From NCBI GenBank assembly GCA_964402115.1, contig CAYOBW010000055.1:1-31196 (forward strand): a stretch of DNA of 31,196 nucleotides, read 5' to 3'. The translations under genes were made by a program, and so were the position numbers. Shown piece by piece: positions 15,150-22,505 of this stretch; the stretch's first letter is position 1; each line of letters starts with the position of its first letter. This DNA is from CAYOBW01 sp964402115 (lineage in GTDB: Bacteria > Verrucomicrobiota > Kiritimatiellia > UBA8416 > CAYOBW01). The notes beneath the pieces were generated by a model. The model searched no databases. It saw only the letters and a list, made by a program, of their open reading frames with translations, and had not been told where the DNA came from.

Positions 15150-16838
15150 ATGCCCCTTAGATTCCTGAAGAAGATCGGACGCAAGCTTTTTGGCGACGCA
15201 GCGACCACGGAAGCGGCGCCTGCGCAGGTGGCGCTTCCCGCGCCAGAAACCCCTGCGCCGCCAGTGGCGGAGCGGGTTGCGGCGCGTCCGACGTCGACAA
15301 GCGCCAGCGAGCCTTCGGGCAGGGGCCGGGGCGATCGCCGGCGGGATGGCGACGACCGGGGCGAGCGGCGCCGGTCCGGCGGCGGTGTGGGCGGGCACTC
15401 CGGGGACGGCGCGCGGGGGCGCGCGGAGGTCCGACCAGCCCGGGCGGAAGCCCGGCCACGGCGCGAAGCGCCCGCGCATGATGCATCTGCGTCTCTCGGC
15501 ACCCACGTGGATCCCGAAGCCGAGTCTTCCGCACCCTGGTCCCTGGCGGATTTCGTCGTGCCGCCCGAGGAGGGGCGGGTACGGTTCCATGACATGGAAT
15601 TGCCGGATCCCATCATGCATGCCATCGCCGACCTCGGTTTCCAGTACTGCACGCCCATCCAGGCCAAGGTGCTGACGCACGTGCGGTCCGGGCAGAATGT
15701 GGCCGGCCGCGCCCAGACGGGGACGGGCAAGACGGCTGCCTTCCTGATCTGCATTTTCAACCGGTTCCTCTCGACGCCGCTGAAGGCCGAGGACCGGAAG
15801 CGGGGAGCGCCCCGTGCCTTGGTGCTGGCGCCGACCCGCGAATTGGTGATCCAGATCGCGGAGGACGCTCACGCCCTGGGGCGCCACTGCCCGATGCGCT
15901 TCGCCGCCGTTTTCGGCGGCATGGACTTCGACAAGCAACGGCGCACGCTGGAGAACAACCACATCGACCTGCTCGCGGCCACGCCCGGGCGCCTGCTCGA
16001 TTTCGCACGGCGCGGCGTGCTGGATCTCAGCCGCGTCGAGGTGCTGGTGATCGACGAGGCGGACCGCATGCTCGACATGGGGTTCATCCCGGACGTGCGC
16101 AGTATCGTACGCATGACGCCACCCAAGGAGCGGCGGCAGGCCATGCTGTTCAGCGCCACCCTCAGCGAGCCCGTGCTCCGGCTGGCGTCGCAGTGGATGC
16201 CCGACCCGGTCATCTGCGAAGTCGAGTCCGAGAAGGTGACGGTGGATACGACCGAGCAGGATCTCTTCGCCGTGACGACTCGCGATAAGTTCACCCTGCT
16301 ATACAACCTGTTGACCCAGCGTGACATGCAGCGCGTGCTCGTGTTCTCGAATCGCCGCGATGACTCCGAGCGCCTGGCCGAGCGACTGCGCTACCACGGC
16401 ATCCAGTGCGCCCTGCTGTCCGGCGCCGTGGCGCAGAAGCGGCGCCTGACCATTCTCGACGAGTTCCGTGCGGGCAAGTTGCGGGTCGTTGTGGCGACCG
16501 ACGTGGCGGCGCGCGGCATCCACGTCGACGACATCGACTACGTGATCAACTACGACTTCCCCTACGAACCCGAGGACTACGTGCACCGCATCGGGCGCAC
16601 GGGACGGGCCGGCGCCAGGGGCCGCGCCATCTCCTTCGCGTGCGAGGAGGAGTCTTTCATCATTCCCGAGATCGAGAAGTACATCGGGCGACCGCTGGCC
16701 TGCACGGTGCCGGATGACGCGCTGCTGGTGCCTCCCCCGCAGGTGCACGGCGAACCCCGCCCCCTCATCCGTGAACACAGCGGTGGCGGACGCCGCGATC
16801 ACGGGCGGTCGTATCCCCGCCGCGACCGCCGACGCTAG
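15150..16838 (+). CDS. DEAD-box ATP-dependent RNA helicase with Arg/Gly-rich N-terminal extension
   Basis: This 562-residue ATP-dependent RNA helicase has all core motifs: Q motif YCTPIQAKVL, motif I AQTGTGKTAA (Lys194), Ia PTRELVIQ, Ib ATPGRLLD, II DEAD (302-305), III SAT, IV VLVFSNRRDD, V VATDVAARGIHVDD, and VI HRIGRTGRAG. It is closest in pattern to RhlB/RhlE proteins, but the exact subfamily is not decided. About 130 residues before the core are low-complexity, rich in Arg, Gly, Ala and Pro, and the last ~25 residues are Arg/Gly-rich. Both are likely RNA-binding or disordered. The ATG at 15150 has GAGG nine nt upstream; a GTG at 15132 has no clear site. RNA decay or ribosome assembly roles are typical of relatives. 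Confidence 0.94.
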   Translation: MPLRFLKKIGRKLFGDAATTEAAPAQVALPAPETPAPPVAERVAARPTSTSASEPSGRGRGDRRRDGDDRGERRRSGGGVGGHSGDGARGRAEVRPARAEARPRREAPAHDASASLGTHVDPEAESSAPWSLADFVVPPEEGRVRFHDMELPDPIMHAIADLGFQYCTPIQAKVLTHVRSGQNVAGRAQTGTGKTAAFLICIFNRFLSTPLKAEDRKRGAPRALVLAPTRELVIQIAEDAHALGRHCPMRFAAVFGGMDFDKQRRTLENNHIDLLAATPGRLLDFARRGVLDLSRVEVLVIDEADRMLDMGFIPDVRSIVRMTPPKERRQAMLFSATLSEPVLRLASQWMPDPVICEVESEKVTVDTTEQDLFAVTTRDKFTLLYNLLTQRDMQRVLVFSNRRDDSERLAERLRYHGIQCALLSGAVAQKRRLTILDEFRAGKLRVVVATDVAARGIHVDDIDYVINYDFPYEPEDYVHRIGRTGRAGARGRAISFACEEESFIIPEIEKYIGRPLACTVPDDALLVPPPQVHGEPRPLIREHSGGGRRDHGRSYPRRDRRR

Positions 16839-16844
16839 GCTTGC

Positions 16845-16870
16845 GCAGGGCCATTGGCGGTCTGCTTTTT
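16845..16870 (+). terminator. Probable intrinsic terminator after the helicase gene
   Basis: GCAG and CTGC form the base of a hairpin, GCC and GGC its upper stem around ATT, with small internal unpaired bases. Five T follow (16866-16870). It starts seven nt after the helicase stop. The stem is short and imperfect, hence moderate confidence. Confidence 0.5.
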
Positions 16871-16874
16871 CTGT

Positions 16875-16903
16875 TAGACTTTCAAGGGGCGATGTTCGAT
16901 ACT
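16875..16903 (+). promoter_or_regulatory. Candidate sigma70 promoter of the arg cluster
   Basis: TAGACT (16875-16880) and GATACT (16898-16903) each match consensus at four of six positions and are spaced 17 nt apart. This gives a start near 16910 and a leader of roughly 38 nt before argJ. It lies just after the probable terminator of the helicase gene. Confidence 0.4.
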
Positions 16904-16947
16904 CTGCGCTCTTTGTTTTGGGGCGAAAGCCTCCAGGGATGGCGCTT

Positions 16948-18159
16948 ATGGACATGATTACGGTAGTGGAAGGCGGCATAACGGCGGCTCGCGGTTTCAA
17001 GGCGGCGGGCATCCATTGCGGTTTGAAGAAGAGCAATCCCGACCTGGCGCTCGTGGTTTCCGAACAGCCGGCGTCCGTGGCGGGCGTTTTCACGACGAAC
17101 AAGGTCGTGGCTGCCCCCGTCAAACTCTGTCGCGCCCGCCTCGCGGGGGGCCGCTCCTCGGTGTTCGTGATCAACAGCGGCAGCGCGAATGCCTGCACGG
17201 GACCGCAGGGCAAAGCCGACGCCGAGCAGACGGCCGCACTCACGGCTGCGGCCGTGGGCGTGGACCTGCAGCACGTTTTCGTGTGCTCGACCGGTACGAT
17301 CGGGAAGCCGTTGGATATGAGCAAGATCGCCGCCGGCGTGAAAGTGGCGGCCGAGCAGCTGAGCGCCGACGGCGGCGCGCTCGCCGCACGGGCCATCATG
17401 ACGACGGACCTGGCGCCGAAGGAGTTCGCCGTCGAGCTGCGGATCGACGACCTGCCCGTGCGCGTGGGCGGCATGGCCAAGGGCTCCGGGATGATCGCCC
17501 CGAACATGGCGACCATGCTGGGCTTCCTGACCAGCGACGCGGATGTGGATGCCGATGCCCTGCAGCAGTGCCTGGTTGTGGCCTGCAACGAGAGCTTCAA
17601 CCGGATCACCGTGGACGGCGACACCAGCACGAATGACACCGTGTTGTTCATGGCCAACGGCATGGCCCGCAACAAGGTGCTCACGACCCGGCACCCCGAC
17701 TGGAAGCGCTTCGTCGAGGCGGTCAAGGAAGTCACCAAGCAGCTGGCCGTCAAGATCGTGAAGGACGGCGAGGGCGCCACCAAGTTTGTGGCGGTGACCG
17801 TGACCGGCGCGGGCTCGGGCGCGGACGCGCACAAGGCCTGCCGGGCCGTCGCTAACTCGCTGCTCGTGAAGACGGCGTGGTTCGGGGGCGACCCCAACTG
17901 GGGACGGTTGATTGCGGCGGTGGGCTATTCCGGTGCGGAAATGGACCCCGAACGGGTCGATATCAGCGTGGACGGCGTGAGCGTGGTCAAGAACGGGACG
18001 CAGGCTGCCGGATTCAACCTCAAGGAACTGGAGCGCGTCTACAAGCAGAAGAGCTTTTCGATCAAGATCGAACTGCATCAGGGCACGGCGAGCGACACGG
18101 TCTACACGTGCGACCTGAGCTACGACTACGTGAAGATCAACGCGTCGTACTTGACGTAA
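16948..18159 (+). CDS. argJ: Glutamate N-acetyltransferase / amino-acid acetyltransferase ArgJ
   Basis: This 403-residue enzyme transfers the acetyl group of N-acetylornithine to glutamate, recycling it in arginine synthesis; bifunctional versions also use acetyl-CoA. It is a self-cleaving Ntn-type enzyme. The cleavage motif ATML is present in APNMATMLGF, so Thr189 should become the N-terminal nucleophile of the β chain. The oxyanion-hole TGTIG motif and the DGDTSTNDT segment are also present, and the C-terminus has the family's late YV.IN.SY pattern. The ATG at 16948 is chosen because AGGG lies at 16935-16938; ATGs at 16939 and 16954 are also possible. Mono- or bifunctionality cannot be judged from sequence alone. 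First gene of the arg cluster. Confidence 0.94.
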   Translation: MDMITVVEGGITAARGFKAAGIHCGLKKSNPDLALVVSEQPASVAGVFTTNKVVAAPVKLCRARLAGGRSSVFVINSGSANACTGPQGKADAEQTAALTAAAVGVDLQHVFVCSTGTIGKPLDMSKIAAGVKVAAEQLSADGGALAARAIMTTDLAPKEFAVELRIDDLPVRVGGMAKGSGMIAPNMATMLGFLTSDADVDADALQQCLVVACNESFNRITVDGDTSTNDTVLFMANGMARNKVLTTRHPDWKRFVEAVKEVTKQLAVKIVKDGEGATKFVAVTVTGAGSGADAHKACRAVANSLLVKTAWFGGDPNWGRLIAAVGYSGAEMDPERVDISVDGVSVVKNGTQAAGFNLKELERVYKQKSFSIKIELHQGTASDTVYTCDLSYDYVKINASYLT

Positions 18160-18188
18160 ACGGCGGACGGGACAAGGGAATACGGGCG

Positions 18189-19067
18189 ATGCAGGAGTGG
18201 ATTGAGAAGGCAGACGTGCTCATCGAGGCGCTGCCGTACATCCAGCAGTTTCGGGGCGAGGTGATTGTCGTCAAGTTTGGCGGCAGTGCCATGGAGGATC
18301 CCGCCCACATCGAGGGCGTCCTCGAAGACGTCACGTTCATGGAGTGCGTGGGGATGTTGCCGATCGTCGTTCACGGCGGCGGTAAGGCGATTTCGCGCGG
18401 CTTGCAGGCGGCTGGCCTGGCGTCCGCCTTCGTCAAGGGCCTGCGGGTGACCTGCGCACGCACCGTCGAAGTCGTCGAGCGCGTGATGAAGCAGGAACTG
18501 AATCCGCAGATCGTGGCCACGCTCAACCGGCTGGGGGCGCGGGCCGAGGGGTTGCACGGGGACCGGCTCTTCAAGGTGAACCGCAAGCAGGCGGTGGACC
18601 CGGAAACCGGCGCGGTGCTGGACTGGGGCTTTGTGGGCGAACCGCGCGATGTGGCGGTGGATCTGATCCGCGACCTGTTGAAGCGGAACGTGATTCCGGT
18701 GATCACCCCGCTCGGCATGGGAGACGACGGCAGGGTCTACAACGTCAATGCGGATGTCGCGGCGATGGCGGTGGCCAAGGCCTTGCAGGCGCGCAAGCTG
18801 GCCTTTCTGTCGGATGTGCCCGGGTTGCTGCGCAAGCCGGACGACCCCGACTCGGTGATCGCCACCCTCAAGGTGTCGGAGGCTGGAGCGCTGATGGAGG
18901 AGGGCGTGATTGGCGGCGGGATGCTGCCCAAGGTGGCCAGTTGCCTGGAAGCCATTCACGCGGGTGTCAGAAAGGTGCACATGATAGACGGGCGGATGCC
19001 GCATTCGCTGCTGTTGGAAATCTTCACCAACAAAGGTGTGGGAACGGAGATCATCAAGGATGAATAA
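18189..19067 (+). CDS. argB: Acetylglutamate kinase, probably arginine-sensitive type
   Basis: This 292-residue cytosolic kinase phosphorylates N-acetylglutamate, the second step of the acetylated arginine route. The amino-acid-kinase fold is marked by VVKFGGSAM, VVHGGGKAI, NVNADVAAMAVAKAL and IGGGMLPKV. Before the first motif is a ~20-residue N-terminal helix (MQEWIEKADVLIEALPYI). In characterised enzymes this extra helix mediates hexamer formation and arginine feedback inhibition. The C-terminal HMIDGRMPHSLLLEIFTNKG segment also fits that class. The sensitivity is inferred, not shown. It lies 29 nt after argJ, and its stop overlaps the argD start by eight bases. Confidence 0.95.
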   Translation: MQEWIEKADVLIEALPYIQQFRGEVIVVKFGGSAMEDPAHIEGVLEDVTFMECVGMLPIVVHGGGKAISRGLQAAGLASAFVKGLRVTCARTVEVVERVMKQELNPQIVATLNRLGARAEGLHGDRLFKVNRKQAVDPETGAVLDWGFVGEPRDVAVDLIRDLLKRNVIPVITPLGMGDDGRVYNVNADVAAMAVAKALQARKLAFLSDVPGLLRKPDDPDSVIATLKVSEAGALMEEGVIGGGMLPKVASCLEAIHAGVRKVHMIDGRMPHSLLLEIFTNKGVGTEIIKDE

Positions 19068-20322
19068 GACTGACCTCATTGCGGATCGTTTCAAACAGTT
19101 CGTCATGCCCACGTACGCGCCGCGGATGGCGCTCGTCAGGGGTCGTGGCACCAAGGTGTGGGATGCGGATGGCAAGGTCTATCTCGACATGGCCGCCGGC
19201 ATCGCCGTGATGAACGTCGGCTATGCGCACCCGACGGTGGTCAGCGCCGTGCAGGAGCAGGCGGCCAAGCTGATGCACGTGTCTAACCTCTACTACATCG
19301 AGAACCAGACCCTGCTGGCGGAGCGGTTGTCGCACATCGGCCTGAAGGGCAAGTGCTTCTTCTGCAACTCCGGCGCCGAGGCGAACGAGGCCCAGATCAA
19401 GTTGGCGCGCCTGTGGGGGCATGCCGAGGGGCGCTACGAGATCATCACCATGCGGAACTCGTTCCATGGACGCACGCTGGGCGCCATGGCCGCGACGGGG
19501 CAGAGCAAGGTGCAGAAGGGTTTTGAGCCGATGCCCGACGGCTTCGCGTACGCCGACTTCAACGATGTCGCCTCCGTGGGCGCGCAGGTGAACGAGCGCA
19601 CCGTGGCCGTGCTGGTCGAGGCCGTGCAGGGCGAGGGCGGTGTCGTTCCCGCTACCGTCGAGTTTATGAAGGGGTTGCGCGCCCTGTGCGACGAGAAGAA
19701 CCTGCTGCTGCTCTGCGACGAAGTGCAGTGCGGCATGGGACGCACCGGGCAGTGGTTCGCCTACCAGAATTTCGGCATCGCGCCCGACTGCTTCTCGCTG
19801 GCCAAGAGCCTCGGCAGCGGTTTTCCCATCGGCGCCATCGTCAGCAGCCCGAAGCTGTCCAACGTCTTCCAGCCCGGCAAACACGCGAGTACGTTCGGCG
19901 GCAACCCGCTGGCGTGCGCGGCGGCGCTGGCCACGCTGGACGTGATCCAGACCGAGGGGTTGCTGGAGCGGGCCGAGGAGAAGGGTACCCTCTTGCGCGA
20001 GGGCATGGAGTCGTTCGCCGAGCAGTTCCCGCACGTCAAGGGCGTGCGCGGCATGGGCCTGATGCTTGGCCTGGTCTGCGACACCCCCGTCAAGCCGCTC
20101 GTGGACAAGCTGGCCGAAATGGGGCTGCTGACCATCGCGACGGCCGAGAATGTCGTGCGTTTCCTGCCGCCGCTGACGGTCAAGGACGAGGAACTGGAGG
20201 AGGTCTTCGACATCCTGGCGGACGCCCTCGCGGACTGGCACGCGGAACTGGACGGAACGCCCGAGGAAGCGGCGCCGGCCGCCGCGGAAACCCCGGCAGC
20301 TGCCGGCGCAGCCCAGGCTTAA
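19060..20322 (+). CDS. argD: Acetylornithine aminotransferase
   Basis: This 420-residue class III PLP-dependent aminotransferase makes N-acetylornithine from the semialdehyde. Characteristic segments are CFFCNSGAEANEAQIKLAR, RNSFHGRTLGAMAATGQ, LLLCDEVQCGMGRTG and SLAKSLGSGFPIGA, where Lys249 is the expected Schiff-base lysine. The order within argJ-B-D-G supports ArgD over related ornithine or GABA aminotransferases. The ATG at 19060 lies inside the last codons of argB after AAGGATG, so the two are translationally coupled. An Ala/Pro/Glu-rich tail of about 25 residues follows the family's normal end and is probably unstructured. Confidence 0.94.
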   Translation: MNKTDLIADRFKQFVMPTYAPRMALVRGRGTKVWDADGKVYLDMAAGIAVMNVGYAHPTVVSAVQEQAAKLMHVSNLYYIENQTLLAERLSHIGLKGKCFFCNSGAEANEAQIKLARLWGHAEGRYEIITMRNSFHGRTLGAMAATGQSKVQKGFEPMPDGFAYADFNDVASVGAQVNERTVAVLVEAVQGEGGVVPATVEFMKGLRALCDEKNLLLLCDEVQCGMGRTGQWFAYQNFGIAPDCFSLAKSLGSGFPIGAIVSSPKLSNVFQPGKHASTFGGNPLACAAALATLDVIQTEGLLERAEEKGTLLREGMESFAEQFPHVKGVRGMGLMLGLVCDTPVKPLVDKLAEMGLLTIATAENVVRFLPPLTVKDEELEEVFDILADALADWHAELDGTPEEAAPAAAETPAAAGAAQA

Positions 20323-20347
20323 CCGACGGGCGGAGGATATCGGCAGC

Positions 20348-21580
20348 ATGCGACTCAAGGATCTGAAGAGGCAGAAACTGGGGATCTGCGTTTCGGGCGG
20401 GCTGGACAGCAAGACCATCACCAAGCGCCTTGTGGACGAGGGCGTGGATGTGCTCTGTTTCTCGGCCGACCTCGCCCAGCCGGACGAGCAGAACATCCGG
20501 GATATCATCGAGAAGATGGCCCCCTGCGGGGCGGAAACCGTCATCGTGGACCTCAAGGACGCGATGGCGGAAGCTTGCTTCCGGATGCTCCGTGCGCAGG
20601 CGCAGTACGACGGCGGCTATTGGAACTCCACCGGCATCGCGCGGGCGGTCACCGTGCGCGGTCTTGTCCGCGAGATGCGGCAGCGGCAGTGCACTGTGCT
20701 GGTGCACGGGGCCACGGGGCGCGGCAACGACCAGATGCGGTTTGAGCGCTACACGAACGTGCTGGCTCCGGAGATGAAGGTCTACGCGCCATGGCGCGAC
20801 CCCGAGCTGCTGAAGCAGTTTCCCGGGCGCAAGCAGATGGCCGACTACCTGAACGAAGCCGGCATTCAGGCGTTCGTGGGCGGTCGCAAACGCTACTCCA
20901 CGGACGCGAACCTGGCCGGGATTTCCTACGAGGCGGAGGATCTGGAGAGCGTCGAGACCCCCTGCACGATCGTGGAGCCGCAGATGGGCGTCTGGCCCAT
21001 GCAGGCGCCGGACGCAGTCGAGACCTTCACAGTCCGTTTCGCCGGCGCGCGGGCAGCGGAAATCAACGGGCAGCCCGTGACGCCTCTGCAGGCCATGATC
21101 GAGGCGAACAAGATTGGCGGGCGCAATGGCGTGGGCCTGAAGAACGCCCTCGAGAACCGGATCATCGGCACCAAGAGCCGCGGCGTCTACGAGTCGCCTG
21201 GCATGGAGCTGCTCGGCTCGTGCCTGCGGTTCGTCTACCAGGCCGTTCTCGATCGTCGGTCCACGGAACTGTTCAGCAGCCTGTCGCGCCTCGTCGCGTC
21301 CCAGGTCTATGACGGCCGGTACTACGACCCCGTGACCCGGGCCGCCCTGGCGGCCATCGACGTGCTCACGGAGTCGGCGCATGGGACCGTCTCGGTCGGG
21401 CTGTACAAGGGCAGTGTGCTCTTCCAGAGCCTGACGGAGTGCCCGGCCTCGCTTTACAACGAGGCGGACTCCTCCATGGAAGCCAGCGAAGGGCTCAACC
21501 CGGTGAGCTCGCAGGGCTATGCCGAGGTCCAGAGCGTCGAGGCCCGCAGTATGGCGCGGGCTGGTCAGATCAAGCCCTGA
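20348..21580 (+). CDS. argG: Argininosuccinate synthase
   Basis: This 410-residue enzyme joins citrulline and aspartate with ATP to give argininosuccinate. The N-type ATP pyrophosphatase P-loop SGGLDS is at residues 16-21. Other family segments are HGATGRGNDQMRFE, the Y-S-T-D-A-N-L region, LENRIIGTKSRGVYESPG near the dimer interface, and YDPVTRAALAAIDVLTES. The length is typical. Its partner argininosuccinate lyase (argH) and ornithine carbamoyltransferase (argF) are not in the window. It lies 25 nt after argD, with GGAGG upstream of the ATG, and 9 nt before thiD. Confidence 0.96.
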   Translation: MRLKDLKRQKLGICVSGGLDSKTITKRLVDEGVDVLCFSADLAQPDEQNIRDIIEKMAPCGAETVIVDLKDAMAEACFRMLRAQAQYDGGYWNSTGIARAVTVRGLVREMRQRQCTVLVHGATGRGNDQMRFERYTNVLAPEMKVYAPWRDPELLKQFPGRKQMADYLNEAGIQAFVGGRKRYSTDANLAGISYEAEDLESVETPCTIVEPQMGVWPMQAPDAVETFTVRFAGARAAEINGQPVTPLQAMIEANKIGGRNGVGLKNALENRIIGTKSRGVYESPGMELLGSCLRFVYQAVLDRRSTELFSSLSRLVASQVYDGRYYDPVTRAALAAIDVLTESAHGTVSVGLYKGSVLFQSLTECPASLYNEADSSMEASEGLNPVSSQGYAEVQSVEARSMARAGQIKP

Positions 21581-21589
21581 GCGGTCTAC

Positions 21590-22387
21590 ATGCCCCGAGC
21601 CCCGTCAGCCTGCATCCAACCCGTCGTGCTCACCATCGCAGGGTCGGACAGCGGCGGCGGGGCCGGCATCCAGGCCGACCTGAAAACGTTTGCGGCCCTG
21701 CGCTGTTTCGGAACCACGGCGCTGACGTGTGTGACCGCTCAGAACCCCTCCGGCGTCACGGCCGTGGGCGCCCTTGCGCCGGCCCTGGTGGCGCAACAGA
21801 TCCGGGCGGTGTGCGCCGGCTTTCCCGTGGCCGCAGCCAAGACCGGCATGCTCTACTCCGCGGCGATCATCCGGACCGTGGCCCGTGAAGTCGCCGCCGC
21901 CCGGTTCCCCTGCCTGGTCGTGGATCCCGTCATGGTGGCCACCTCCGGCGCCCGGTTGCTGCGTGAGGACGCCGTGACGGCCCTGGGCCGCGAACTGCTG
22001 CCGCTGGCCACCGTGGTGACGCCGAACGCGCCCGAGGCCGAGGTTCTGGCCGGCTTCCCGGTGACGACCCGTGCGGCGCTCCGGCGGGCGGCCCGCGCGA
22101 TCGGCAGGCGCTTCGGCGTGGCCTGCCTGGTGAAGGGTGGGCACCTGGCGCGCGGCGCGGTCGTGGACGTGCTCTATGACGCCGGCACCCTGTATGAGTT
22201 CGTCACGCCGCGGGTCGCCGCGCGCGAAACCCACGGCACCGGCTGCACGCTTTCCGCTGCGCTGACCGCTTGCCTGGCGCGCGGGTGCTCCGTTCCGGAG
22301 GCCGCCGCCCGAGCCCAGGCCTTCGTCGTGCGCGCCCTGGCCAACCCCGTTCAGGCTGGCAGCCATTTCCCTCTTGGCATCCGCTAA
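21590..22387 (+). CDS. thiD: Hydroxymethylpyrimidine/phosphomethylpyrimidine kinase
   Basis: This 265-residue ribokinase-fold enzyme phosphorylates HMP and HMP-P to supply the pyrimidine half of thiamine. Signatures are LTIAGSDSGGGAGIQADLKTF near the start, AAKTGMLYS, VVDPVMVATSGARLL, TPNAPEAEVL, LVKGGHL, and the anion-hole motif HGTGCTLSAAL. It is the last gene of the arg cluster, only 9 nt after argG, with no other thiamine gene nearby and no thiamine riboswitch visible. Co-transcription with arginine genes is therefore likely but metabolically unexplained. A PIN-like coding remnant follows its stop codon. Confidence 0.95.
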   Translation: MPRAPSACIQPVVLTIAGSDSGGGAGIQADLKTFAALRCFGTTALTCVTAQNPSGVTAVGALAPALVAQQIRAVCAGFPVAAAKTGMLYSAAIIRTVAREVAAARFPCLVVDPVMVATSGARLLREDAVTALGRELLPLATVVTPNAPEAEVLAGFPVTTRAALRRAARAIGRRFGVACLVKGGHLARGAVVDVLYDAGTLYEFVTPRVAARETHGTGCTLSAALTACLARGCSVPEAAARAQAFVVRALANPVQAGSHFPLGIR

Positions 22388-22390
22388 CCC

Positions 22391-22480
22391 TTGCGTGTCG
22401 TCTACTCCAACGACCGTCACCTGCTCGCCGCCGCGCCGCTCTTCGGTCTGCGCGGCGTCAACGTCATCCCCGACGCCTGA
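22391..22480 (+). pseudogene. Short coding remnant resembling the C-terminus of a PIN-domain protein
   Basis: Directly after thiD, in the same reading frame and separated by its stop codon plus one codon, 29 codons (first codon TTG) read like the end of a PIN-domain RNase of the VapC type. VVYSNDRHLLAAA fits the last conserved acidic residue and helix, and PLFGLRGVNVIPD fits the final strand. No upstream part of a PIN domain is visible in any frame because thiD occupies that space. It is most simply a leftover of a toxin-antitoxin or PIN gene removed by rearrangement. It could be chance, since only 29 residues are involved. Resemblance is from memory of the family. Confidence 0.42.
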
Positions 22481-22505
22481 GCGTGGCTGCCGTTTGCCGG
22501 CGTCT

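Noticed and set aside
22472..22504. GACGCC/GGCGTC inverted repeat between thiD and the HEAT gene
   Set aside because: Six-base arms with a 21-nt loop and no T-run are expected by chance at this GC content.
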